The translations under genes and the position numbers were made by a program. From Pleurocapsales cyanobacterium LEGE 10410 (GTDB lineage Bacteria; Cyanobacteriota; Cyanobacteriia; Cyanobacteriales; Xenococcaceae): DNA of 55,507 bases. Of the stretch, positions 1-8,812 are shown piece after piece (the stretch's first letter is position 1; every line of letters begins with the position of its first letter). The notes under the pieces were generated by a model. It ran no database searches, was not told the DNA's origin, and saw only the letters and a program-made list of their open reading frames with translations. The stretch is taken from assembly GCA_015207195.1 (NCBI GenBank), contig JADEXJ010000020.1, positions 1-55,507 on the forward strand, given 5' to 3'.

Positions 1-290
1 GCGAGCCAGCATGGATGTAAGGTATTTGCTGAAAGTTCTTAACGCTTCAATTCCCTTACACTCTAACTCATCTGATGCCTAAATTTTCTTGCGCTTACCC
101 TGGTTTTGTAGCTTGAGAATTGCTGTTACAATCGCTGACTAAAAAAGACATAATTAAATGCCTTAAGGCTTTAGGAGTGAAAAATTCAGAAATTCTGAGC
201 CTTCAAGGTCAACAAGAATTGTGGAATCAACTACAGTTTTGCTCTACCTCCAAAATCTGAGTCGGTTATTAACAAACTTCAGGTTTAAAA
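1..290. other. Left-edge region without a clear gene
   Basis: No gene can be called here with confidence. On the + strand an open frame of about 46 codons (about 120 to 260, TTG start) encodes a basic, leucine-rich peptide beginning LLLQSLTKKD that looks vaguely like the tail of a SAP-like or DNA-binding segment. It has no convincing ribosome binding site and could be a remnant. A 23-codon frame starting at ATG 11 is equally unsupported. The neighbouring decayed gene at 291-483 suggests this edge is degenerating. Confidence 0.3.
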
Positions 291-483
291 ATGCAGGTTT
301 TATCAAATAGCTCTTCTCAACGGCTAGCTCAACCCAAGATAGACGACAGTTACAGTAAGTTATTCATGATAAGTAGACATCATACTTGTCCTTGCTGTTC
401 ATATATATTACTTCGTCATCTACGTTTGGGAGGTATTAAAAGAGCGTTGCAGCCACTGTTACCAAGAAATGCCAGCTTTCTAG
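291..483 (+). pseudogene. Small CxxC zinc-ribbon-like cyanobacterial protein, frameshifted
   Basis: The frame from ATG 291 encodes a short protein with a CPCC motif followed by SYILLRHLRLGGI. After GGI the same frame becomes nonsense-like and runs to 491. Shifting by one base after the AAAA run at about 437-440 restores CSHCYQEMPAF and a stop at 481-483. That gives the two paired-cysteine knuckles (CPCC and CSHC) and the C-terminal QEMP motif I recall from a family of short cyanobacterial proteins of unknown function. The simplest reading is a one-base insertion that inactivated the gene. A sequencing error or slippage on the A run are alternatives. What is seen: the cysteines and the frame change. 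The family recognition is from memory. Confidence 0.6.
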
Positions 484-575
484 ACAATTAATCAGAGTTC
501 CGCCGAAAACTTCTGTGACGGTTGCTTTGAGCAAGCTTAACTTACTTGTCAAGTATATATTTAGGAGACAAAAAT

Positions 576-1076
576 ATGAATGCTCAAGAAATTTTAGAGC
601 GTTACGCAGCAGGACAGCGAGATTTTAGTCGGGTAAGTCTAATTCAAGTATGTCTGACAAATGCCAATCTAATCGGCGCACACTTAACTGGAGCGCACCT
701 GATTGGATCGAACCTAAGAGGAACGAACTTAACTAAAGCACATCTGAGTCAAGCTAGGTTAAATGAATCAAATCTGGCAGATACAGAAATGGTTCAAGCG
801 TGCCTAATTGATGCAGAAATGATTGACTCTGACCTAAGTGGAGCAGATTTGAGAGAAGCAGATTTGAGAGGAGCAGATTTACGAGGGGCTAATTTAGGTG
901 GAGCAGACTTACGGGGGGCAAACTTACGGAATACTAATTTGCAAGGAGCTGACCTACGAGGAGCAGATTTAACAGGAGTTAACTTAAAAATGACTAAATT
1001 AGAGGGAGCTAATTTAAAAGGAGCTTATCTAGATGAGTCAGAACTTCAAGTAGTAGAAGCCAATAAATCTCTGTGA
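576..1076 (+). CDS. Pentapeptide repeat protein
   Basis: This encodes about 166 residues. ATG 576 is preferred because an AGGAGA ribosome site lies 6 to 11 bases upstream; a TTG at 546 would add ten residues with no such site. After a short N-terminal helix (AQEILERYAAG), nearly the whole protein is A(D/N)LXX repeats such as GADLRGADLRGANL. This predicts a right-handed quadrilateral beta-helix. Such proteins are abundant in cyanobacteria and most have no known function. No signal peptide or membrane segment is seen, so it is probably cytosolic. A weak hairpin follows the stop. Confidence 0.9.
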   Translation: MNAQEILERYAAGQRDFSRVSLIQVCLTNANLIGAHLTGAHLIGSNLRGTNLTKAHLSQARLNESNLADTEMVQACLIDAEMIDSDLSGADLREADLRGADLRGANLGGADLRGANLRNTNLQGADLRGADLTGVNLKMTKLEGANLKGAYLDESELQVVEANKSL

Positions 1077-1085
1077 TTTATCAAC

Positions 1086-1105
1086 ATGGGGCGACTTTGC
1101 CTCAT
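1086..1105 (+). terminator. Possible terminator hairpin after the pentapeptide gene
   Basis: ATGGGGC and GCCTCAT form a 7-bp stem with one G-U pair around a 6-base loop (GACTTT). It is followed by CAAAATTTT, a short T-containing tail. The position 10 bases after the stop codon fits a terminator, but the U tract is weak. Confidence 0.35.
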
Positions 1106-1140
1106 CAAAATTTTACAATTAATCGGGAAAAATAACCTTA

Positions 1141-2259
1141 ATGTCGATCGCCAAAAAAACAGCTTTAGTCTATTGTGAAAATCAATTTGGTTTAATGGAC
1201 GGCAAAACCGCAGCAGGCTTAGTTCGACACTCAGAAACTTATAACATTGTAGGCATAATCGATAGTTCCTTAGCGGGCAAAGATGCAGGAGAAGAATTAG
1301 ATAATAAGAAAAAACATATTCCCGTCTTTGCTAATTTACAATCAGCATTAGATAACTTATCAGACATTCCTCATTGCTACATCTATGGCAAAGCACCCTT
1401 AGACGCGACATTATCCATTGCAGAAAGATCCTTAATCTTGGAAGCCATGAGCAAAGGCATGGATATCATTAATGGTCTTCATCAGTTCTTTTCTGAAGAT
1501 CCTGAATTTGTCGAGATGGCTACGAACTGGGGGATTAAAATTCGAGATATTAGAAAACCTCCCCAATTAAAAGACCTCCATGTTTTTACTGGTCAAATTG
1601 CGAAAGTGACTGTTCCTGTAATTGCCATTTTGGGTACTGATTGCGCCTGCGGAAAAATGACTACCGCAGTGGAACTAAATAAAGCCTTGAACAATTTGGG
1701 AATTAAATCGGTGTTGGTTGCCACAGGTCAAACAGCAATCATGCAAGGAGCAAGATATGGCGTATCCATCGATGCTCTAGTATCTCAATTTGTGATTGGC
1801 GGAATAGAAAATGCCGTTGTTCGAGCCTTTGAACAAGAGAATCCCGATATTATTTTGGTCGAAGGGCAAAGTGCCGTCTCCCATCCTGCTTTTATGAGTT
1901 CGGTGGGTATTCTTAAAGGATGTATGCCCGATGGAGTCATTTTACAACATGCTCCTAGCAGGAAATTCCGTTGCGATTTTCCCCTTTTGCCAATGCCCAG
2001 TATTGTGAGTGAAATTCGGCTGATTAAAGCAATTTCTCAATCTCAGGTAATTGCGATCGCTCTAAGCCATGAGAATATGACCGAGACAGAAATTCAGAAG
2101 ACTATCAAAGGCTATGAAGACCGTCTTTTGTTGCCAACTACAGATGTCTTAACCTATGGTTGTTCCAAACTGACGCGTGCCTTGGGTAATCTTTTTCCCA
2201 CTCTCAACCGACGATACAAAGCAAATTCTCAAATACATCCTTTATTAACAACGGGGTGA
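1141..2259 (+). CDS. DUF1611 / DgcN-family protein
   Basis: This 372-residue protein matches the DUF1611 family: an N-terminal Rossmann-like half (about 1-150) and a C-terminal P-loop half. The P-loop is GTDCACGKMT at 165-174, followed by VATGQT and an ILVEGQ strand end, as in P-loop synthetase-like folds. The characterised family member DgcN is a D-glutamate N-acetyltransferase from marine bacteria. That exact activity is only an inference here. The stop codon overlaps a possible GTG start of the racemase gene, so the two are probably translated together. A role in D-amino-acid or amino-acid-derivative metabolism is therefore likely. The usual DgcN partner, an enolase-superfamily dipeptide epimerase, is not next to it. 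Confidence 0.85.
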   Translation: MSIAKKTALVYCENQFGLMDGKTAAGLVRHSETYNIVGIIDSSLAGKDAGEELDNKKKHIPVFANLQSALDNLSDIPHCYIYGKAPLDATLSIAERSLILEAMSKGMDIINGLHQFFSEDPEFVEMATNWGIKIRDIRKPPQLKDLHVFTGQIAKVTVPVIAILGTDCACGKMTTAVELNKALNNLGIKSVLVATGQTAIMQGARYGVSIDALVSQFVIGGIENAVVRAFEQENPDIILVEGQSAVSHPAFMSSVGILKGCMPDGVILQHAPSRKFRCDFPLLPMPSIVSEIRLIKAISQSQVIAIALSHENMTETEIQKTIKGYEDRLLLPTTDVLTYGCSKLTRALGNLFPTLNRRYKANSQIHPLLTTG

Positions 2260-2294
2260 ACGCTAAAGGTTGCCACCAAAATATGCTAGGGTTT

Positions 2295-3347
2295 ATGCCC
2301 AGAATCGAAATTAACTTATCCAAAATACAGCATAATGCTCGGATCTTATGCGAGCTTTATAGAAAACAGGGTATTTCCTTGATGGGAGTATCTAAGGCAG
2401 TATTGGGAGAGCCTTTAATTGCCGAAGCCATGATTCGAGGCGGGGTCAAGTTTATTGCCGACTCTCGTTTAGAAAACATTCAAAGGATGAAAAATTCCAG
2501 AGTATCCGCCCAGTTTGTCTTACTCCGCACAGCCTCAAGTCAAGCAGAATCAATTGTTGAAAATGTAGATATTAGTCTCAATACAGAAATCGATACCCTG
2601 GAAAAGCTTAACTATTATGCCTCTTTGCAAAACAAAATCCATCAAATAATTTTGATGGTGGAAATGGGCGACTTGCGAGAGGGAATACTTCCTCACGATC
2701 TTTTCCTGTTCGTTAAACAAGTTCTTTGCTTACCTCATCTCAAAATTATCGGACTCGGCTGTAATTTGGCTTGTTATGGAGGCATCAAGCCCGATCGCCA
2801 AAAAATGCAGCAACTGTCAGCATTAACTGATGCCATAGAACAGAAATTCGACCTGAACTTATCTATAACTTCTGGGGGCAACTCGGCTAACTACGAATGG
2901 TATAAATCTACTAAGCAGGTTGGACGAATTAATAACCTGCGGATCGGAGAATCAATTCTTCTAGGTTGTGGAACTGTCAACCGCCAAGTCATTCCGAAAT
3001 TACACACTAATGCCTTTAAATTAATTGCTGAGGTAATTGAATCGAAAGTAAAGCCTTCTCTACCTTTTGGAGAAATTGGACGAGATGCTTTTGGCAATAT
3101 CCCCGTATTCCAAGATCGCGGTATGCACCAAAGAGCAATTATTGCTTTGGGAAAACAGGACACTCTAATCTCTGGTTTAAGTCCAGATCGAGATCTCGAA
3201 ATATTAGGGTCAAGTAGCGATCATCTAGTTCTCGACAGCCAAAAGTCCGATCTCAAAGTGGGAGTGGGAGTAAATTTCAATCTAGATTATGGCAGTCTTT
3301 TGTCTGCCATGACTTCACCTTTTATCAAAAAGCAATTTGTCAACTGA
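2295..3347 (+). CDS. Alanine/ornithine racemase family PLP-dependent enzyme
   Basis: This about 350-residue protein starts MPRIEINLSK at ATG 2295, where family similarity begins. A GTG at 2256 overlapping the previous stop and an ATG at 2283 are alternatives. It has the alanine-racemase N-terminal barrel, with the PLP lysine at 34 in GVSKAVLG. It lacks the second domain of classical alanine racemases, like ornithine racemase and YggS-type proteins. It also has SGGNSAN and the phosphate-binding RIGESILLG region typical of the ornithine-racemase-like branch. Expected role: racemising an amino acid using PLP. The substrate (Ala, Orn, Glu or other) cannot be read from sequence. Coupling to the DgcN-like gene suggests a shared D-amino-acid pathway. 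Confidence 0.85.
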   Translation: MPRIEINLSKIQHNARILCELYRKQGISLMGVSKAVLGEPLIAEAMIRGGVKFIADSRLENIQRMKNSRVSAQFVLLRTASSQAESIVENVDISLNTEIDTLEKLNYYASLQNKIHQIILMVEMGDLREGILPHDLFLFVKQVLCLPHLKIIGLGCNLACYGGIKPDRQKMQQLSALTDAIEQKFDLNLSITSGGNSANYEWYKSTKQVGRINNLRIGESILLGCGTVNRQVIPKLHTNAFKLIAEVIESKVKPSLPFGEIGRDAFGNIPVFQDRGMHQRAIIALGKQDTLISGLSPDRDLEILGSSSDHLVLDSQKSDLKVGVGVNFNLDYGSLLSAMTSPFIKKQFVN

Positions 3348-3367
3348 AACTTGAAACAACAATAAAA

Positions 3368-3580
3368 ATGACTAAAAAATACATCAATCCTGCACTTCAA
3401 CAAGAACCGATAGGCGAACCAGCATCGATTATTGCCCCTAGAGAAAATGAATCTCTTTTTAGATGGATTAAGAGTACTGGTCGATTTATGCCTAGCCAGT
3501 CAAATTGTTTTAATAATGATAAAGGGACGGATGAACTGGATGCTTTTTTAAGCGAAAGTACAGAAAAAGATGAAGAATAA
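3368..3580 (+). CDS. DUF3134-like small cyanobacterial protein
   Basis: A 70-residue acidic protein, 20 bases after the racemase gene on the same strand. NPALQQEP, then ASIIAPRENESLFRWIKSTGR, then an acidic tail (LDAFLSESTEKDEE) match the pattern I recall for DUF3134, a short cyanobacteria-specific family of unknown function. Its LRQEASLLDWLESTGRL-like centre is the best match. No ribosome site is obvious. It may simply be the last gene of the DgcN-racemase transcript; a functional link is not shown. Family assignment is moderately sure, function unknown. Confidence 0.65.
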   Translation: MTKKYINPALQQEPIGEPASIIAPRENESLFRWIKSTGRFMPSQSNCFNNDKGTDELDAFLSESTEKDEE

Positions 3581-3734
3581 TAGTTACTATAACTAAAGGA
3601 AGACAGTAAAAATCCGCCACGTTTGCCAAAATAATTGATATTATGAAATTAATTATTAATATAAATTAAGTCAACAAGGCTAATTTAATTTTCTATCATT
3701 TTCGATTGTTTTGATTAAACAATAGTAAACACAA

Positions 3735-5474
3735 ATGAAACCTAACGTTAAATGGTGGAAAAATGCCGCAATCAATCGTCGATCTTGGAGGTGGGAAGAC
3801 GCTAATAATCAGCAGCACAACGGTCATTGGTGGCAACACGCAGTAATCTATCAGATCTATCCTAGAAGTTTTCAAGATACTACTGGTAATGGCATCGGCG
3901 ACCTCGACGGCATCATTGCTAGGATGGACTATATTGCTTCGTTGGGAATAGATGCCATTTGGCTTTGTCCGATCTTTGAATCGCCTATGAAAGATATGGG
4001 CTATGACATTACCAATATGCGCGTAATCGATCCTTTATTTGGAAATATCAAAGATTTCGATCGCCTCCTAAAAATTGCCCACAATTTTGGCATCAAAGTT
4101 CTGCTCGATGGAGTCTGGAATCATACTTCCGACCAGCATCCTTGGTTTGTCGAAAGCCGTAAAAACAGCGATAATCCGAAAGCCGACTGGTATGTTTGGG
4201 CGGATGCCAAACCAGACGGTTCGCCACCTAATAACTGGCTCTCGGCATTTATGGGTAAAAGTGCTTGGGAGTGGGACGAACAGCGTCAGCAACACTATTT
4301 TTATAACTTTCTCGCCAGTCAACCAGAACTCAACTGGCATAATCCCGAAGTAGTCGCTGCTATTCTTGAATGTGCCGAGTTTTGGCTCGATCGCGGTATC
4401 GATGGTTTTCGCCTCGACGCAGTTAATTTTTACATTCACGATAAACACTTGCGTGATAATCCCATTCGCCTCAAAAACGGTATCTTCCCTGATGGGGTCA
4501 ATCGCGATAATCCGATGGTCGAACATATGTTTCAGTTCAACTTCTGCCGTCCCGAAAATCTCGAATTACTCAAGCCAATTCGGGAGTTATGCGATCGCTA
4601 TGGAGATGCCGTTACTTTAGGAGAAGTAACTCTCTGTGAAGATTCTATTTATCTATCGGGTGAATATATCAAGGGAAAAGACCGCCTACATCTAGTTTAT
4701 AACAGTGCTTTAATGGCAGAAAAACCGATGAGTGCGAACCTGATGCGGGAAACCCTAAAACGGGTGCAGCAACATTTTTCTGAGGGCGGGCAGTGCTGGA
4801 TGGTCGGCAACCACGATTACGGTCGCTTGCGATCGCGCTGGACGGGAGTAGATGCCAACGGACAACCCTATCCCGACAAATTTTATTGTGCAATCGCTGC
4901 TTTGCTGTTGTCTTTACCAGGTGCTTTATGTCTCTATCAAGGAGATGAACTGGGTTTGAGTGAGGGAAAAATTCCCGAAGACATCCCTGAAGATAAAATT
5001 CAAGATCCTTTCGGTCAAGCACTATATCCAATTGTATCAGGACGTGACGGCTCGCGTACTCCTATGCCTTGGTCAGGCGATCTATCCAATGCTGGCTTTA
5101 CCGATAGTAAAGAGCCTTGGTTACCCATTCCGCAAAAACATTTATCGCAAGCGGTAGATCGTCAAAACGCCGATCCCGATTCTTTACTTAATACCTGGCG
5201 CAAATTACTCCACTGGCGCAAACAACAACCCGCTCTCATTGCTGGTAACTTTAGACTAATCGATACTCCAGAACCAGTACTGGGATTTATCCGAGAATAT
5301 GCCGATCAACGTCTATTATGCCTATTCAATCTCAGTGACGAGCCAGTAAAGTACGATTTATCAGTTCATAGCAAATATACACCAGAAACTAGCTTGGGAT
5401 TTGACAGTAAATTACGGCAAAATGTTTTAGAGCTTCCTGAATATGGAGTCTTTTTTGCCAACTTGGAGTTATAA
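3735..5474 (+). CDS. GH13 alpha-glucosidase (oligo-glucosidase type), first paralog
   Basis: This 579-residue cytosolic glycoside hydrolase contains the full GH13 TIM barrel. HAVIYQIYPRSF starts at 35, GVWNHTS is near 126, the nucleophile is Asp228 in GFRLDAVNF, the acid/base is Glu297 in TLGEV, and the third acid lies in GNHDYGR (NHD 359-361). GFRLDAVNFYIHD resembles the GH13_23 alpha-glucosidases, which act on short alpha-linked glucosides such as maltose, sucrose or isomaltose. A roughly 30-residue basic, tryptophan-rich extension precedes the barrel and is absent from the downstream paralog. There is no signal peptide. It probably shares a transcript with the next gene, 6 bases away. Exact linkage preference is unknown. 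Confidence 0.92.
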   Translation: MKPNVKWWKNAAINRRSWRWEDANNQQHNGHWWQHAVIYQIYPRSFQDTTGNGIGDLDGIIARMDYIASLGIDAIWLCPIFESPMKDMGYDITNMRVIDPLFGNIKDFDRLLKIAHNFGIKVLLDGVWNHTSDQHPWFVESRKNSDNPKADWYVWADAKPDGSPPNNWLSAFMGKSAWEWDEQRQQHYFYNFLASQPELNWHNPEVVAAILECAEFWLDRGIDGFRLDAVNFYIHDKHLRDNPIRLKNGIFPDGVNRDNPMVEHMFQFNFCRPENLELLKPIRELCDRYGDAVTLGEVTLCEDSIYLSGEYIKGKDRLHLVYNSALMAEKPMSANLMRETLKRVQQHFSEGGQCWMVGNHDYGRLRSRWTGVDANGQPYPDKFYCAIAALLLSLPGALCLYQGDELGLSEGKIPEDIPEDKIQDPFGQALYPIVSGRDGSRTPMPWSGDLSNAGFTDSKEPWLPIPQKHLSQAVDRQNADPDSLLNTWRKLLHWRKQQPALIAGNFRLIDTPEPVLGFIREYADQRLLCLFNLSDEPVKYDLSVHSKYTPETSLGFDSKLRQNVLELPEYGVFFANLEL

Positions 5475-5480
5475 CGAAAT

Positions 5481-7157
5481 ATGAATTCAGCTTTAGATCG
5501 AACTCAAACTCGCGACTGGTGGCGTAGTGCCGTAATTTACCAAGTTTATCCCCGCAGTTTTTTCGATAGCAATGGGGATGGTATTGGCGATCTTCAGGGA
5601 ATCATCCACAAACTAGATTACATTGCGGCTTTAAACGTAGATGCAGTCTGGATTTCTCCTTTTTACAAGTCGCCAATGAAAGACTTTGGCTACGATATTG
5701 AAGATTACTGCGCCGTCGATCCGATTTTTGGCACTATTGAAGACTTTAAATTATTAACCAAAGGAGCAAAGCAGCGCGGACTTAAAGTTCTAATCGATCA
5801 AGTTTGGAATCACACCTCAAATTTACACCCCTGGTTTATCGAAAGTCGCCAAAGTCGAGATAATGCTAAAGCCGACTGGTATGTTTGGGTAGATCCCAAA
5901 CCAGACGGTACGCCTCCTAGCAACTGGTTAGCTACTTTTGGTGGTAGTGCCTGGACATGGGACGAACAGCGTCAGCAATATTATTTGCATAACTTTCTTG
6001 CCGAACAACCAGACCTCAACTGGTATAACCCAGAAGTCAAAGAGGCAATTTTAGAAGTAGCCAAATTTTGGTTGGATTTAGGAGTTGATGGCTTTCGCCT
6101 CGATGTAGTCAATTTCTTCTTACACGATCGCACTTTTAAAGACAATCCTCCTCGTCCTAAAGATAGCCCTCTCCCCGACGGTGCGGGAGCCAACGATCCT
6201 TTTTTCTCCCAACTAAATCTCTACAATTTTTGCCAACCCGAAATTTTTCCCCTACTAGAAGACATTCGCCAGTTGATGGATAGTTACCCCGAAACTACTA
6301 CCTTAGCCGAAATTAGCTCGGCTGAAGATGGAATTTTAACTGCTAGCGAATACGTGCGGGGTAACAACAGATTACATATGGCTTATAACTCTTCCCTAAT
6401 GAGCGACGAACCATTGACCTATGAAAAGTTGTACCAGTTAGTCGCACGGGTAGAATCCTTATTTGCCGATGGCGTAATTTGCTGGACTGGTGGTACTCAT
6501 GATTTTCCCCGTCTTAAATCTCGCTGGCGTAAGTTTCAAATTGATGACGAGTTTAGCCATGAAGCTTTCGATCGTATGTTTGTTGCAATGCTGATTTCTT
6601 TAAAAGGCAGTTGTTGTATCTATCAAGGAGACGAACTGGGGCTAACTCAAGCCGAAGTTCCTTATGAAAAAATGCAAGACCCCTTTGGCTTAGCTGGATA
6701 TCCTACAATTTTGGGCAGAGATGGTTCTCGTACCCCTATGCCCTGGCAAAAGGAATCACCAAACGCAGGTTTTACCAAAACTAAAGAACCCTGGTTGCCA
6801 ATTGCTGAAGAACATCTCCATGATGCTGTAGACGTTCAAGAAACCTACTCCAATTCTCTACTAAACAAATATCGTCGTCTAATTAAATGGCGCAAGCAGC
6901 AACCTGCTTTACTCTGGGGAGACTTAACTTTACTCGATACCTCCGAACCTTTACTGGGATTTATTCGCAAATCTGAAGAACAAAAATTACTTTGTTTATT
7001 TAATCTCAGTCCCGTTCCTCTGCGCTACGATCTATCCAGCTATCCGCAATGCGTCGCAGCCGACGAGGTAGATTTTCAAAATCGCCAATACGACAGCACA
7101 GTAGAAATTCCAGGCTATGGAGTGTTTTTTGGTTGTCTTGGGGAAACAGCTAAATAA
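5481..7157 (+). CDS. GH13 alpha-glucosidase paralog with altered region IV
   Basis: This 558-residue protein is clearly paralogous to the preceding gene and starts 6 bases after it. Shared motifs include YQVYPRSF, KADWYVW, WDEQRQQ and GRDGSRTPMPW. The nucleophile is Asp208 (GFRLDVVNF) and the acid/base Glu277 (TLAEI). Region IV, normally NHD, reads THD (339-341): His and Asp are kept but the conserved Asn is Thr. The enzyme is probably still catalytic, perhaps with changed specificity or transglycosylation. The tandem arrangement indicates duplication followed by divergence. It ends at TAA just before a long non-coding stretch. Confidence 0.92.
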   Translation: MNSALDRTQTRDWWRSAVIYQVYPRSFFDSNGDGIGDLQGIIHKLDYIAALNVDAVWISPFYKSPMKDFGYDIEDYCAVDPIFGTIEDFKLLTKGAKQRGLKVLIDQVWNHTSNLHPWFIESRQSRDNAKADWYVWVDPKPDGTPPSNWLATFGGSAWTWDEQRQQYYLHNFLAEQPDLNWYNPEVKEAILEVAKFWLDLGVDGFRLDVVNFFLHDRTFKDNPPRPKDSPLPDGAGANDPFFSQLNLYNFCQPEIFPLLEDIRQLMDSYPETTTLAEISSAEDGILTASEYVRGNNRLHMAYNSSLMSDEPLTYEKLYQLVARVESLFADGVICWTGGTHDFPRLKSRWRKFQIDDEFSHEAFDRMFVAMLISLKGSCCIYQGDELGLTQAEVPYEKMQDPFGLAGYPTILGRDGSRTPMPWQKESPNAGFTKTKEPWLPIAEEHLHDAVDVQETYSNSLLNKYRRLIKWRKQQPALLWGDLTLLDTSEPLLGFIRKSEEQKLLCLFNLSPVPLRYDLSSYPQCVAADEVDFQNRQYDSTVEIPGYGVFFGCLGETAK

Positions 7158-7722
7158 GCTTCAGAAATAGAAGGCATAAAAGCACTTTTATTTATTCTGA
7201 TGCGTCAAAGAACAGGCGAGCGCTTTTTTCCAAACGATATTACTAAGTAGTGACTCGCTCTTTAATAGTTGCAAATCTCTCGATCGCTAAATTTGATGCG
7301 GTAAATATGTTTAAAGATGCCTTCACTAACGCCAGTATTTTTAGCTATAGCGGTTTTCGGACACATGAGGTACAAATCCAAAGTGAGTTAAAGACTTTGA
7401 AATCCCTATTCCCTATTCCCTATTCCCTAACCTTATTTTGTCATTGTCTTAAATACGTGTCTGTTCGCTGAAAGGCATATAGCAACGATCGATTAAAATA
7501 TTAATTAAGAGTTGTATTTTTACGATTGGAATACAGAGAAAACTGTTAGTATCAACTTGAAAGCATCAATTTTTTTTATACTATTGAATTTTATTTGGCA
7601 GTCAAGAAATCATAGAGATCGTCAAAATCTTAACTGTCATAATTGATAAGTTCAAATCAAAATAAAGTTGCTACAAAATTTACCAAGCATAAACTCAATT
7701 TAAACATTTCAGGAATAGATTA
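7158..7722. other. 565-bp intergenic region
   Basis: No credible gene. An open frame at 7250-7471 is rejected because it runs through a heptamer repeat and has low-complexity content. The stretch holds the CCCTATT repeat (7404-7429). From about 7490 it becomes very AT-rich, as expected for the leader of the allophycocyanin-like gene. An AGGA ribosome site lies about 9 bases before ATG 7723. I see no clear terminator for the GH13 pair. Confidence 0.6.
7404..7429. repeat. Heptamer tandem repeat CCCTATT x 3.7
   Basis: Three full copies and a partial copy of CCCTATT in a row. Short tandem repeats with a 7-base unit are a recognised feature of cyanobacterial intergenic DNA. The copy number could vary between strains. 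Confidence 0.85.
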
Positions 7723-8208
7723 ATGAGTATTATTACTAAGATGATTCTCAAGGCAGATGATGAGGTTCGTTATCTTACTCCAGGAGAACTAGAACAGATT
7801 GAGATATTTATTAAAAGTAGCGATCGCCGTATCCAGCTTGCCCAAGCTTTAACCCAAAGTCACGAACGTATTGTCAAACAAGCAGCACAAGAACTTTTCA
7901 AAAATCGTCCGCGCCTAGTGGCGGTAGGTGGTAACGCCCACGGCAAAGAAATGACTGCTACCTGTTTACGGGATATGGATTATTACTTAAGGTTGATTTC
8001 CTATAGCATTATCGTTGGAAGCAACGCACCTATAAAAGAAATCGGCATTGTCGGGGTTCGCCAAATGTATAAATCCCTGGGTACTCCCGTTGAGTCCGTT
8101 GCCGAAAGCGTCCGTAAGATGAAGGGAATTGCGATCGCTCTTTTGTCGGCAGAAGAGGCATTGGAAGTTAGTTATTACTTTGATTATGTAATTGCTGCCC
8201 TGGAATAG
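7723..8208 (+). CDS. Allophycocyanin alpha-class subunit (ApcA/ApcD-like, divergent)
   Basis: This 161-residue phycobiliprotein has the chromophore Cys81 in [12 protein letters not shown], the GGNA motif at 69-72, and no insertions. It should bind one phycocyanobilin and pair with an ApcB-type beta subunit in the phycobilisome core or a variant complex. Its N terminus ([10 protein letters not shown]) and C terminus (LLSAEEA..YFDYVI) resemble ApcD, while the middle ([30 protein letters not shown]) resembles ApcA. It is therefore neither a plain ApcA nor a plain ApcD. It may be a terminal emitter or a low-light or far-red type alpha paralog. No apcB, linker or photoreceptor gene is adjacent, so its partner lies elsewhere. 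No symbol is given because the subclass is unclear. Confidence 0.85.
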   Translation: MSIITKMILKADDEVRYLTPGELEQIEIFIKSSDRRIQLAQALTQSHERIVKQAAQELFKNRPRLVAVGGNAHGKEMTATCLRDMDYYLRLISYSIIVGSNAPIKEIGIVGVRQMYKSLGTPVESVAESVRKMKGIAIALLSAEEALEVSYYFDYVIAALE

Positions 8209-8406
8209 ACAATTGACAGCAAATAATTATCTTTCCTTGAAAAAAAAAGGATTGATGTTATTGAAAGTTTAAAACATTAAATTTATTCTCGTGGAGAATT
8301 ACACAACCACGCTCGTATTTGAAAGGGGTAAAAATGCCCAATGGAAGAATATACAACGATATTCTAGAGTCGAACAATTATTTCTCTAGCTACTAACTAA
8401 CAGTTG

Positions 8407-8436
8407 CACCATTAATCTAAGTCCAGATTAATGGTG
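8407..8436 (+). promoter_or_regulatory. Perfect 12-bp hairpin upstream of the broken PII-like gene
   Basis: CACCATTAATCT and AGATTAATGGTG are exact reverse complements around the 6-base loop AAGTCC. The hairpin ends 25 bases before the ATG of the PII-like pseudogene and just upstream of its AGGAG site. It has no T run, so a simple terminator is unlikely. It could be a dyad operator or an RNA structure in the leader. The intact paralog also has a hairpin at the matching place. Confidence 0.55.
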
Positions 8437-8461
8437 GATACAGCTATATATAGGAGTTTTT

Positions 8462-8760
8462 ATGTCTGATTCTTTTAACCAGGGGATTCTCGTTACGGCG
8501 ATCTGTGAAGCAGTTTTACAAGACCGCTTAATTAAGTTACTTCAAACATTAAATGTCTCTGGATATACAATTATTCCCGCACAAGGCGCAGGTAGTCATG
8601 GTAAACGGATGGGAGATATGGCAGGATATAACACCAATATTTAAGTCAAAACAATTGTTTCCCCGAAATATCCGATCGATTGCTAGAAGATTTAAAGCAC
8701 TTTCCCCCAAATTATGCTCTGATCGCCTTTAGACAAAGTGTGGAAGGTTTGTTTGATTAG
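8462..8760 (+). pseudogene. PII-like protein, disrupted copy
   Basis: The first 60 codons encode a protein nearly identical in pattern to the intact gene at 10200, including SGYTIIPAQGAGSHGKR. A TAA then stands where the paralog has GAA. About 15 bases further on, one base is missing (CCCC-GAAATA), after which the other frame continues to ALIAFRQSVEGLFD and TAG at 8758-8760. Nonsense plus frameshift means the full protein cannot be made; a 60-residue fragment might be. The reading is direct from comparing the two copies. An AGGAG site sits upstream of ATG 8462, so translation signals remain. Confidence 0.85.
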
Positions 8761-8812
8761 GTTGAAAACATAAATTATTATTTGTCATGAGATTTTAGTT
8801 AACATAATATGT

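Noticed and set aside
2891-3163. Minus-strand frame inside the racemase gene
   Set aside because: Antisense shadow of a strong coding region.
7250-7471. 73-residue open frame
   Set aside because: It runs through a CCCTATT repeat, has no ribosome site and looks like random translation.
8334-8396. 20-codon ORF (MPNGRIYNDILESNNYFSSY) with AAGGGG upstream
   Set aside because: Too short to support as a gene without conservation data, though the ribosome site is fair.
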